Shown here: positions 42,410 through 49,948 of the stretch, one piece after another | Numbering within the stretch: the first letter of the stretch is position 1 | How the letters are laid out: each line of letters starts with the position of its first letter | Notes under the pieces: model-generated | The model's database searches: none | What the model saw: the letters and a program-made list of their open reading frames with translations, nothing else | Told to the model about the DNA's origin: nothing | Program-made: the position numbers and the translations under genes | Source of the DNA: Caldanaerobacter subterraneus | GTDB taxonomy: Bacteria > Bacillota > Thermoanaerobacteria > Thermoanaerobacterales > Thermoanaerobacteraceae | Reading direction: 5' to 3' | Length of the DNA: 64,000 bases | Assembly (NCBI RefSeq): GCF_004345675.1 | Contig: NZ_SLWU01000007.1 | Location: forward strand, 45,935-109,934

Positions 42410-43049
42410 CGCATCCTTTAATAATTTTTAAAAGCTGCCACATGTCCTCTATAAAATAATCCGGCTTTTCCTTTTTCAAAAGCTCAAAAGGAAGAACTGA
42501 CCACTTTACCGCTACGCTTCTAACTCCAGCACTCCGAGCAGAAAGTATGTCGTAGGGGCTATCTCCTACCATTAAAGCTTCTTCCCTAGGGCTTTTAAGA
42601 AGCTCTAATGCCTTCAAAACAGGGTCAGGTTCGGGTTTATGCTTTTCTGTATCCTCAAGCCCTACAAGTACGTCAAAGTACTTATCTAGCTCAAAAAGCT
42701 TCAAACCCCTTTTTGCTAATTCTCTCCTTTTTGAAGTTACAACAGCTGTTTTTATCCCTTCCTCTTTTAACCTTGCAAGGACTTCTTTTACGTCCTCTCT
42801 AATTTTAGTATACCTATCGTGGTACTTCTCATTGTAATCTCTATAAGTTTTTAACATAATTTCCCATTTATCTTTGCTAAACCTCTGCAAAGTCAAAGGC
42901 AGAGGTTCTCCAAAATAGGGAATTACCTCCTCAGCCCCAATTTTGTACCCCAAATGCTTTTCTACAGTATAGACAAAAGATTTTATTATAAGCTGGTTTG
43001 TGTCTATTATCGTGCCATCTAAGTCAAAAAGCACTGCAGTTATCTTCAT
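42387..43049 (-). CDS. ppaX: HAD pyrophosphatase PpaX-like
   Basis: 220 residues from the ATG at 43049 behind AAGGAAGG; the longer frame to 43124 is unsupported. HAD motifs: AVLFDLDGTIIDT (Asp nucleophile), VVTSKRRELAKRGL (motif II), KPEPDPVLKAL (Lys) and MVGDSPYDILSARSAG (motif IV). Length and DLDGTIIDTN match PpaX, which hydrolyses pyrophosphate in the serine-PTS pathway, but phosphoglycolate-type phosphatases look alike. Confidence 0.8.
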   Translation of the reverse strand: MKITAVLFDLDGTIIDTNQLIIKSFVYTVEKHLGYKIGAEEVIPYFGEPLPLTLQRFSKDKWEIMLKTYRDYNEKYHDRYTKIREDVKEVLARLKEEGIKTAVVTSKRRELAKRGLKLFELDKYFDVLVGLEDTEKHKPEPDPVLKALELLKSPREEALMVGDSPYDILSARSAGVRSVAVKWSVLPFELLKKEKPDYFIEDMWQLLKIIKGCDEDEHEQ

Positions 43050-43124
43050 AACATCCTTCCTTTTAAATATTCCTTTTTCTTTAGTATACAAAAAAAAGAC
43101 AAGAGTAACAAGAGGATAACACAC

Positions 43125-43802
43125 TCATTCGGAAGTTTTTTGAAAATAAGCTATGATCCCTTTGTAAATAGCCCACGCTATTTTGTACTGATAATTAGGG
43201 TCGTTTAACAACCTTTCTTCTCCAGGATTTGACATAAATCCGCATTCTACAATCACTGCAGGCATCTTAGCATTTCTTAAAATATAATAACTGTTGGAGC
43301 TCTTTGCCATCCTGTCATTATTTGGATCCAGGGTTTTCCTGAGTTCTTCTTGAATTAATTCCGCTAGCAACTTCCCCTTTTCAGAATTTTGCTGGTAAAA
43401 CACCTGAGCTCCTTTATATTTCGACTGGGAAAAGCTATTTTGATGTATGCTAATTAAAACATCCCCCTCCACCTGATTGGCCTTTAAAACCCTGTTTTTC
43501 AGGTCTTTTGAGAGGGAAGAATCCGACAGAGAATCGTCTTCTCTTATCATAACTGCAATGCCCCCTGTGTGTTCAATCAGTTCTTTCAATTTTTGTGCAA
43601 TCTCTAAATTCAGTTCATCTTCATCCTTTCCGTATTTCCCCGGTTTTCCCGGGTCATAACCTCCGTGTCCAGCGTCAATTACAATTATTTTATTCATTAT
43701 TGGCAATGTAGTAAAAACAGAAAGATTTTTTGTCTGCCAATTATATGAAAAAACTGAAACAAGCAACAACAAGCCAAACAAAAGCCATCTTTTTAATCTC
43801 AC
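43125..43802 (-). CDS. cwlD: N-acetylmuramoyl-L-alanine amidase CwlD
   Basis: 225 residues, GTG start behind AAAGGAGG. A signal anchor (about 5-22) precedes an Amidase_3 domain: VIDAGHGGYDPG (first Zn histidine), the Glu-containing NLEIAQKLKEL, SIHQNSFSQ (histidine) and VIVECGFMSNPGE (catalytic Glu). CwlD strips peptide side chains for muramic-delta-lactam formation in the spore cortex. It is transcribed away from the LysM gene and towards ppaX. Confidence 0.93.
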   Translation of the reverse strand: MRLKRWLLFGLLLLVSVFSYNWQTKNLSVFTTLPIMNKIIVIDAGHGGYDPGKPGKYGKDEDELNLEIAQKLKELIEHTGGIAVMIREDDSLSDSSLSKDLKNRVLKANQVEGDVLISIHQNSFSQSKYKGAQVFYQQNSEKGKLLAELIQEELRKTLDPNNDRMAKSSNSYYILRNAKMPAVIVECGFMSNPGEERLLNDPNYQYKIAWAIYKGIIAYFQKTSE

Positions 43803-43903
43803 ATGGCCCCTCCTTTCCTCTCATAAAAGTTTCACTATAAACAGTCTATTGTCACTTAATAAAAAAATTCACATATTATGAATCTAGGAAAGGAGGTAAT
43901 AAT

Positions 43904-44878
43904 ATGATTACAATAGAGATACCTTACGTCGTTCAGCCTGGCGATACTGTATTTTCAATTGCAAGAAAGTTCAACACTTCTGTAGATGCCATAATAACCC
44001 GAAATAACATAATCAATCCCTCTTTGATATATCCAGGTCAAAGGCTAATAATACCAGTACAGGGCAATTACTACACAGTACAACCAGGTGATACAGTGTA
44101 TTCAATTGCTCAAAAATTCAATGTGCCCTATGAAAGCATAATATACATTAACAATCTGAGCTATCCTTATAACATCTACCCAGGCCAAAGATTGTTCATT
44201 CCCGGAATATCAATGAACTATCCGCCATCACCGGTACCACCTATTCCATCCTCCGGCCCCTGTCCGAAATACTACACTGTGCAGCCAGGTGATACTTTAT
44301 GGAGCATAGCGCAGAAATTTGGAATATCCATAGATGAACTCATCCGAGCTAACTACCTCGTAAATCCAGGTATGATATACCCAGGGCAGACTCTCATAAT
44401 ACCATGCCCTTCGACGCCTCCAGTAGAATACCCTACTTTAAGGCTGGGAGATAGAGGACCTTTTGTAGTTAACTTACAGGCTCGCCTTAAATCTCTTGGC
44501 TTTGATCCAGGACCTATTGACGGAATCTTTGGTCCCAAAACCGAAGCAGCTGTAAAGGCTTATCAGCAAAGCAGAGGTCTACCCCCTACCGGCATAGTTG
44601 ATGAAACAACCTGGAATGCGCTTTTATTTGCCACACCTCCAGCACCACCACCTGCTTCCGGAAAAGTATATATAGTAAAGCCTGGAGAATCCCTGTGGAC
44701 AATAGCCCAAAAATTTAATACAACAGTAGAAGCTATATTAAAGGCAAATCCTGAAATAAAAGACCCAAATCTGATATACCCCGGCCAGAGAATAATAATC
44801 CCTACTTCACAGCAGGCTGCCACCTCTCAGGAAATAATTACTGACAAAGAACCACAAGACAAGGAAGAAGAAAAATAG
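43904..44878 (+). CDS. four-LysM, one PG_binding_1 protein
   Basis: 324 residues. LysM repeats are at about 6-51, 55-101, 122-168 and 251-299, each with VxPGDTxxSIAxKF and a closing YPGQRLIIP. A peptidoglycan_binding_1 domain (LRLGDRGPFVVNLQARLKSLG..GPKTEAAVKAYQQ) lies at about 180-240. Proline-rich linkers separate them. No catalytic domain and no signal peptide are seen, so it either leaves the cell by another route or acts inside the mother cell as a spore coat or cortex binding protein, like SafA. The ATG follows AAAGGAGG. Confidence 0.88.
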   Translation: MITIEIPYVVQPGDTVFSIARKFNTSVDAIITRNNIINPSLIYPGQRLIIPVQGNYYTVQPGDTVYSIAQKFNVPYESIIYINNLSYPYNIYPGQRLFIPGISMNYPPSPVPPIPSSGPCPKYYTVQPGDTLWSIAQKFGISIDELIRANYLVNPGMIYPGQTLIIPCPSTPPVEYPTLRLGDRGPFVVNLQARLKSLGFDPGPIDGIFGPKTEAAVKAYQQSRGLPPTGIVDETTWNALLFATPPAPPPASGKVYIVKPGESLWTIAQKFNTTVEAILKANPEIKDPNLIYPGQRIIIPTSQQAATSQEIITDKEPQDKEEEK

Positions 44879-44905
44879 TCAGGAGACTTCTCCTGACTAT
44901 TTCTT
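44875..44905. terminator. bidirectional terminator between LysM gene and trxB
   Basis: ATAGTCAGGAGA (44875-44886) pairs perfectly with 44889-44900; TTTCTTT follows on + and TTTTTCTTC on minus. It includes the LysM stop and the last trxB codons. Confidence 0.82.
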
Positions 44906-45814
44906 TAGGCTTTCTATATACTTTTCTGCAGCGTAAGCGGCTGTCGCTCCATCTCCTGCAGCTGTTATCACCTGTCTTAAAAGCTTGTGCCTTATATCTC
45001 CTGCAGCAAAAACTCCTGGTATATTGGTTCTCATATCATCATCAGTGATTATATACCCATACTCATCTAACTCTACAATTCCCTTTACAAGCTCTGTATT
45101 CGGGTCATAGCCTATAGCGACAAATACTCCATCCACATTTAACGTACTCTCTTCCCCTGTCTTCACATTTTTAAGCCTAATTCTCTCTACTCCATACTCT
45201 CCCTCAACATCAACTACTACAGTATTCCAAATGAATTCTATCTTTTCATTGGCAAAAGCCTTTTCCTGCTCTATTTTGGTAGCTCTCAACTGGTCTCTCC
45301 TGTGAATTATGTAGACTTTTTTAGCAAATTTCGTAAGATAAAGAGCGTCTTCTACTGCTGTATTTCCTCCTCCTATGACAGCAACAACTGCATCTCTGTA
45401 AAAAGCACCATCACAAGTAGCACAGAAGGAAATACCAGCCCCTATAAATCTATCCTCATTTGGAACACCTAATTTCCTAGGTGTGGCTCCCATTGCCAAA
45501 ATAATAGCTTTAGCTTCATAAGTTTTATTATTAGCAGTTTTTACTCTCTTTACTTCTCCCGTAATATCTAAACTTTCTACGTCTTCTAAAACAATCTCAA
45601 GCCCATGTTTTCTAACTTGAGCTTCCATTTTTGCCACAAGGTCAGCCCCTGTAATTTCTTCATATCCCGGGTAATTCTCTAATTGATAAGTATTTACTAT
45701 TTGCCCTCCTAAATATGTTTTTTCAATAAGTACTGTTTTAAGTCTGGACCTCGCCGCATACAACCCTGCAGTAAGCCCTGCAGGACCTCCACCTAAAATG
45801 ATTAGATCGTACAT
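44897..45814 (-). CDS. trxB: thioredoxin reductase
   Basis: 305 residues. FAD-binding GGGPAGLTAGLYAARS at the start, redox-active Cys pair in SFCATCDGAFY (about 135-138), NADPH-binding GGGNTAVEDAL and C-terminal FAAGDIRHKLLRQVITAAGDGA. It reduces thioredoxin or a glutaredoxin-like protein for peroxiredoxin and ribonucleotide reduction. AAAGGAGG precedes the ATG. Single-gene unit between terminators. Confidence 0.96.
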   Translation of the reverse strand: MYDLIILGGGPAGLTAGLYAARSRLKTVLIEKTYLGGQIVNTYQLENYPGYEEITGADLVAKMEAQVRKHGLEIVLEDVESLDITGEVKRVKTANNKTYEAKAIILAMGATPRKLGVPNEDRFIGAGISFCATCDGAFYRDAVVAVIGGGNTAVEDALYLTKFAKKVYIIHRRDQLRATKIEQEKAFANEKIEFIWNTVVVDVEGEYGVERIRLKNVKTGEESTLNVDGVFVAIGYDPNTELVKGIVELDEYGYIITDDDMRTNIPGVFAAGDIRHKLLRQVITAAGDGATAAYAAEKYIESLKK

Positions 45815-45858
45815 AATAAAATCACTCCTCCTTTAAAAATAAAATTAATGCTATAAAA

Positions 45859-45890
45859 TTATGGAAGCAGTAAAATCACTGCTTCCATAA
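45859..45890 (-). terminator. hairpin terminator after the CotF-like gene
   Basis: TTATGGAAGCAGT (45859-45871) pairs perfectly with 45878-45890; the minus strand continues ATTTTATAG. Confidence 0.72.
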
Positions 45891-45912
45891 TTATATCACA
45901 AACTTTTTTTAT

Positions 45913-46188
45913 TTACATCATCCCTACCGGTTGCTTAAATTTATTCTTTGTCTCTTGTATATCCTGTGGCTGAGCTGCTTTAACAGGATACCATCCTCTT
46001 TGGTTCACCGCTGTCCAAACTGTTCTTTGGTCTTCTAAAGTAGAATTTAAAAGGTTAATATATTCTCTTCTTATACTTTCATTTGCAGCTTCCACTGCCG
46101 CATGACTTAACATCTCTACTGCCAACTTGTAATTTCCTAAAATATTCATCATAATCTCTTTGTCAGTAATTTGCTGATTGCCGTACAC
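45913..46188 (-). CDS. CotF-like spore coat protein
   Basis: 91 residues from a GTG behind AAAGGAGAGG. The helix pattern ITDKEIMMNILGNYKLAVEMLSHAAVEAANESIRREYINLLN is that of the CotF/ferritin-like coat family, and the tail RGWYPVKAAQPQDIQETK is typical. It probably lies in the inner spore coat. The small gene just upstream is a related shorter helical protein. Confidence 0.82.
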   Translation of the reverse strand: MYGNQQITDKEIMMNILGNYKLAVEMLSHAAVEAANESIRREYINLLNSTLEDQRTVWTAVNQRGWYPVKAAQPQDIQETKNKFKQPVGMM

Positions 46189-46203
46189 TATTAACCTCTC
46201 CTT

Positions 46204-46386
46204 TCAGCTTAAATGTCTTAATAGAGAGCTGAAATTATTTTGACACCTATTAGCCAAATTTTGACACAAAGCTTTAAGTTGTGGGTCCTGGCACCTTGTA
46301 GCATAATCATTTAAAGTTTTTGTCATATTTTGTTGCATTGACAAAATATCGTCAATATAAAGCAATTCCTTGGTTGAAAGTTGCAT
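46204..46386 (-). CDS. small CotF-like helical protein
   Basis: 60 residues from the ATG at 46386 preceded by AAAAGGAGGAGG; the frame extends to 46473 but without a ribosome site. Helical, with STKELLYIDDILSMQQNMTKTLNDYA and CQDPQLKALCQNLANR, a pattern of short coat-type (DUF2383/CotF-like) proteins in Clostridia. It has three cysteines. It is co-transcribed with the CotF-like gene 15 nt downstream. Confidence 0.65.
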   Translation of the reverse strand: MQLSTKELLYIDDILSMQQNMTKTLNDYATRCQDPQLKALCQNLANRCQNNFSSLLRHLS

Positions 46387-46469
46387 CAAATCCTCCTCCT
46401 TTTTCTCTTTAATTTCACTTTTAATATGCACATAAAAATAAAAAAATATGCAAGTTTCCCCGCATATTT

Positions 46470-46784
46470 TCACTTTATATATCCCTTTCTTTTTAACTTT
46501 TCTATATGCTCTTTAAGCTTTTCTTCAATATTTATATTGTACTTTTCTTCTAGCACAAACATCATTGACACCGCTACTTGTGCAACATCTAAAAGTTCTT
46601 CAGAAATTTTTTCCATTATCTCTTTCTCACTTAAAGTGACATTTTCTCCATTTAATCCTCTGAACTTTCCTATAGCTTGAGCCAATTCTCCCGCTTCTTC
46701 CATTAGCTTGAGAGCTGTAGATTCTAGCGAAGGGGTTAAATTATTAAGTTTTGGCAAGCTTATTTCTTTAAAACTGGTTTTCAT
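46470..46784 (-). CDS. MazG-like nucleotide pyrophosphohydrolase
   Basis: 104 residues. The all-alpha NTP pyrophosphohydrolase motifs are LMEEAGELAQAIGK (ExxE, about 27-40) and ISEELLDVAQVAVSMM (ExxD, about 60-75). Such proteins hydrolyse non-canonical or excess NTPs to NMP. It lies 16 nt after the ThyX-like gene, which suggests a shared role in nucleotide metabolism. Ribosome site GGAGAGGAG. Confidence 0.8.
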   Translation of the reverse strand: MKTSFKEISLPKLNNLTPSLESTALKLMEEAGELAQAIGKFRGLNGENVTLSEKEIMEKISEELLDVAQVAVSMMFVLEEKYNINIEEKLKEHIEKLKRKGYIK

Positions 46785-46800
46785 AATCTCCTCTCCATTT

Positions 46801-48324
46801 TTAGGCTTTTTTCCGCCTTGCCATAAAGAAAGTCAATTGAGGCGCTACTTCTTTCATTAACTCTAACATTTTAAAAGAAGTATTTCGTATATCCCACTGC
46901 GCTTCATTAGTGCACCTCAAATTTGCAAAGTGGTCAAATGCCCACAAATCTGCATTCATGACAACTAACCTTTTATGAGCATTTGTGACCACATAAGAAC
47001 TTACTTGAGGCAATTTTTCTTTTAATTCTACAAACAACTCCTCTGAAGCCTTAATAGCATCAACTAAAATATCAGAAGCATTAGCCTTCTCAATATTAGG
47101 AGGAATTACAAACCCATTTTCAATAGTAGGTTCACTATAGTCAAAAAGTATAGTCCTGTGCCTCAAAAGTTGATGCCAGCTAGCTTCACTTATTTTCAAC
47201 TGAAACTTAAACCTTACAGATCTAAAAGCCTCAATTAAATGGTCAAATTCACCTATACCCTCAACTGCTTTTTTTATTATTCGCTCTTTTTCTTCTTCTG
47301 CCATCCTCTTTACCTTTTCTTTAACCGTCTCAAAGTTTTTCCCCGAATATGTAAACAAAATATGCGCTACAACGATATCCAGAGGCGAAAATTCAGTATC
47401 CTTTCCCGTGTAATCTATTAAAACAACATCTTCTGAAGAAGGCGCTAATTCTTCTTCAAACTCCAAAGTATTAACTATTTCTTTTAATTTTTCATTAACT
47501 TCTAATTGATAAGGAGTAGGTGTCAAATGTCGCAAAGTACTTGGAGCAATTTTCTCTCCTTGCTCTACTATTCTTTCAGCCAATAACTTAGCTTCTTTAG
47601 TAGGGTGTGCAAAAAGCTTTCTCACTATATCCTGCAAATCTAATGCATTAAGTGCTACAGCAAAGCTTGTCCTTGTAGCTAAAATAAGAGCATATCTTGC
47701 GTCCTCAAAAGCAATTTTACTAATTCTCTTTAGAAATTTTTCTTCACTTTCACCTTCCTTTTTTTCTTCCGTGTAAGCTAAATAGTTTGTCAAAACCTCT
47801 ACAAGCTTTTCATACGCATCATAGGAGGTCTGCCAAACTTTTAGAAATTTTTCTTTTAAATCAGGCTTTTCTTCTAATTCTGGAGGTATCACTACTTTAT
47901 CTCTTGTAGACTTTTGATACCTTTGGCTCCACTCTATAAAAGCAGGTCTTCTGTTCATAAGCTCAATATCCCCTGACAAAAGCCTTGAAACATCTTCCAC
48001 ACACAGGTGCATTAAATGCTGTTCAGCAATAGAAGAATGTCCAAACCTTTCCACCCACTTTTCGTGAAATTCTTTCGCTTTTTGTATTGCTTTTTCTAAA
48101 GGTATGTTGTGTTTGGGTATATAGTCAGTTATGTTTAAATCTCCATCTGTCAAAGACTCAAGTATATTAAGCCTCCAACTGGTGTCTCTTCTACTCACTT
48201 TTGAATTTATAGGCGGTATGATAAATTCTGGAAGTGAATGTATAAAATAAACGGGACCGTATACATCTGTTACAAAATTCTCTAAAAGCCTCTCCTCTTC
48301 AGGAGTCAATTTTCTCATTTTCAT
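46801..48324 (-). CDS. two-domain ThyX-like protein (FAD-dependent thymidylate synthase family)
   Basis: 507 residues from the ATG at 48324 (AAGGGAG upstream), about twice the ThyX length. Both halves resemble ThyX. In the N-half, HSSIAEQH and NRRPAFIEWSQRY align with the signature RHRxxSxNExSxRY but lack its RHR. In the C-half, LLRHRTILFDYSEP keeps RHR but lacks the following S-x-N-E-x-S-x-R-Y. So each domain has the half the other lost, and neither alone looks like a complete synthase. It may be a pseudo-enzyme, or the two halves may form one site. Its neighbour is a MazG-like pyrophosphohydrolase. Confidence 0.75.
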   Translation of the reverse strand: MKMRKLTPEEERLLENFVTDVYGPVYFIHSLPEFIIPPINSKVSRRDTSWRLNILESLTDGDLNITDYIPKHNIPLEKAIQKAKEFHEKWVERFGHSSIAEQHLMHLCVEDVSRLLSGDIELMNRRPAFIEWSQRYQKSTRDKVVIPPELEEKPDLKEKFLKVWQTSYDAYEKLVEVLTNYLAYTEEKKEGESEEKFLKRISKIAFEDARYALILATRTSFAVALNALDLQDIVRKLFAHPTKEAKLLAERIVEQGEKIAPSTLRHLTPTPYQLEVNEKLKEIVNTLEFEEELAPSSEDVVLIDYTGKDTEFSPLDIVVAHILFTYSGKNFETVKEKVKRMAEEEKERIIKKAVEGIGEFDHLIEAFRSVRFKFQLKISEASWHQLLRHRTILFDYSEPTIENGFVIPPNIEKANASDILVDAIKASEELFVELKEKLPQVSSYVVTNAHKRLVVMNADLWAFDHFANLRCTNEAQWDIRNTSFKMLELMKEVAPQLTFFMARRKKA

Positions 48325-48482
48325 GTCAAAAACTCCCTTCAAAATCGTAAAATCATCACTTTTTCCACTTTATATTATTATACCATAAAACCTTTTTTAA
48401 AAAGGGAAATAAAATCGGTAAGTATAGAACACCTCCAGTTTATAAATCTGCACAGCCCGCCAGCTTTTCCTAAATTTCATAA

Positions 48483-49145
48483 TCAACAATGCACCTCGTT
48501 AGCTTCTTCGGTTCTTTTGACAAAAACCAACCTTACTAGGTTTCCTTCCATAGAATAAATTGAGATTTCTGCATCATTTATTCTAAACACTTGACCAATA
48601 GCTATGTTTTTTCCTTCATTGCTGGCCAAAATTGATATAAGTTCTCCTATAGTATTTGCCATATTTTCGGGAATATTTACATTTGCTATCTCATTTACCT
48701 CCCATATTGGCATACTTGAACTTACTATAGCGCCTTTTTCTGCATGAAGCCTTTCTGGGGTGTATATTTTAATAAGTAAAAACAGACCTCCTAGAGCCAC
48801 AACACCTATCAAGACATCGAGGGTAGTTTTTGCTTCCATAATAATTTTTCGCGCTATAGCATAAAGAAGAACTTCTACCACGCTTGAAGGAGTGTGCCTG
48901 ACTAGCATTATAACCAACTCAAGGCCGATTACGAGTAAAAGTATATGACCTAAAAAGGTCCTCAATATCTCATAAGTTTGCAATGGTGGGTGGTTTATAA
49001 TAAGGTTTAAATACCTTATAAGGTCCAAAAAGCTAATTGCAACCCCGCTAATTACGAATAAAGCCAGCAATGCTTCCAAAAAAAACACTATCCTCGCAAA
49101 ATTTTTGGGCAATCGCCACCTGAACTTTTCCCAAAAGTTTAACAT
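48483..49145 (-). CDS. PsiE-like membrane protein with C-terminal soluble domain
   Basis: 220 residues. Four membrane segments (about 17-40, 60-82, 85-100, 106-127) in a PsiE-like pattern: LRTFLGHILLLVIGLELVIMLVRHTPSS. These are followed by a soluble domain (about 140-215) with IGELISILASNEGKNIAIGQVFR that looks like a small regulatory fold. PsiE relatives are phosphate-starvation proteins of unknown function. The ATG at 49145 lies 11 nt from the right end of the deleted IS607 copy; its ribosome site AAAGG is outside the element and intact. Confidence 0.7.
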   Translation of the reverse strand: MLNFWEKFRWRLPKNFARIVFFLEALLALFVISGVAISFLDLIRYLNLIINHPPLQTYEILRTFLGHILLLVIGLELVIMLVRHTPSSVVEVLLYAIARKIIMEAKTTLDVLIGVVALGGLFLLIKIYTPERLHAEKGAIVSSSMPIWEVNEIANVNIPENMANTIGELISILASNEGKNIAIGQVFRINDAEISIYSMEGNLVRLVFVKRTEEANEVHC

Positions 49146-49157
49146 AAGCCTTTAACC

Positions 49158-49295
49158 TGGTCACCCAAACTGTACAAAAGTGTACAGTTTGGATGGTTGG
49201 GGTATTTATAGTCCGCCTTTCAGGCTGTCCCAACCCCAACTGGCGGTATTTGGGAAGCCTACGCTCCTGCCCCAAGAAGCAGGAACTTGCGCCAA
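49158..49295 (-). ncRNA. second copy of the candidate TnpB guide-RNA scaffold
   Basis: Aligns with 536-680. Conserved pairings: 49196-49202 with 49234-49240 (one compensated pair), CCGCC (49213-49217) with GGCGG (49242-49246), CCTGC with GCAGG, and the terminal hairpin AAACTGTAC/GTACAGTTT, one pair longer than in the other copy. The guide, by analogy, would be the sequence just outside the right end, TTAAAGGCTTATG onward, at the start of the PsiE-like gene. Confidence 0.5.
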
Positions 49296-49645
49296 TACTT
49301 GGTCCCCCCCTCCCCCCCACTTGTCCTGCATTAACAACCCCTTCAGGACAGAGAAGTCTCTTCGCACCTTCTCAGGGGAGAGTGGTGTTACCACCGCTAC
49401 TTTGAGAACTTGCCAGAAATCATAGGTACTAAAACTTGTTCCATCCAGAGGTTTGAGTGCCCCTTCTGACTCACTCTCAAGGCTTTGTATAAACTTTATT
49501 GCTTTGTTTATTTCCTTTAAGTGCTTCTTCTCTTCCTTTTATCAGTTTATTATTGTTTTTCTGTTGAGACGTATTTTTGTTTTTTGTTTATTATCATTTG
49601 GATTAAAATTGTACCTTTTTGCATTAGTATTTTCAACTGTTGTTA
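49158..49645 (-). mobile_element. miniature IS607 derivative (internally deleted copy)
   Basis: About 490 bp with both ends of the element at 536-2652, including GG at 49156-49157 and 49646-49647, but with tnpA and most of tnpB removed. Kept are the left about 100 bp (49550-49645) and the right end with the last about 80 codons of tnpB and the RNA-like scaffold. The tnpB remnant has a C-run (49303-49319) where the other copy has WRDP and a stop. It lies in the 5' leader of the PsiE-like gene. It would need a recombinase in trans to move. Confidence 0.85.
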
Positions 49646-49647
49646 CC

Positions 49648-49874
49648 TTCTTATTTTTCAAACCCAATAAAGTTTTATGTCATTATGTTAACACCAAATA
49701 TAGCGACGAAATTTGAAATGCCAAAGAAATCTAGAACTGATTATCAAAAAACAATAGGGTTAATATCATTATATTAAACTTTTTTTGATTATTCAATCAA
49801 CTTTTACCTCTTTTTCTAAGTAGCTTTTTTAATCATTTCCTGTAAGTTTTCAAAAGCCTTGTGCCAAAACAATA
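49648..49874. other. AT-rich leader between agcS terminator and the miniature IS607
   Basis: No gene is seen on either strand. It holds the promoter of the PsiE-like gene (49768-49796) and about 120 bp of leader before the miniature element. Confidence 0.6.
49768..49796 (-). promoter_or_regulatory. sigma-A promoter of the PsiE-like gene, now upstream of the miniature IS607
   Basis: On the minus strand TTGAAT (49791-49796) and a perfect TATAAT (49768-49773) are exactly 17 bp apart. Transcription from here passes through the whole miniature element before reaching the gene at 49145, giving a leader of about 610 nt. Confidence 0.65.
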
Positions 49875-49917
49875 CCCGCCCTGATCCTCATCTTACATTA
49901 AAAAATCACAGGGCGGG
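49868..49917 (-). terminator. terminator after agcS
   Basis: CCCGCCCTG (49909-49917 on the minus strand) pairs with 49875-49883 across a 25-nt loop; TATTGTTTTG follows. Confidence 0.65.
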
Positions 49918-49948
49918 AAAATAATATCCTTAGATACCTACAGATGAA

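Noticed and set aside
48343..48482. T-box or riboswitch before the ThyX-like gene
   Set aside because: No specifier, T-box sequence or stable fold was found in this short gap.
49206..49394. Minus-strand ORF ending DKWGGGG.. as a separate small protein
   Set aside because: It is the tail of the deleted tnpB read through a C-run into the RNA scaffold; no start region or family support.
49453..49716. Plus-strand 87-residue hydrophobic ORF
   Set aside because: Antisense of the tnpB remnant and of the element left end; no ribosome site.
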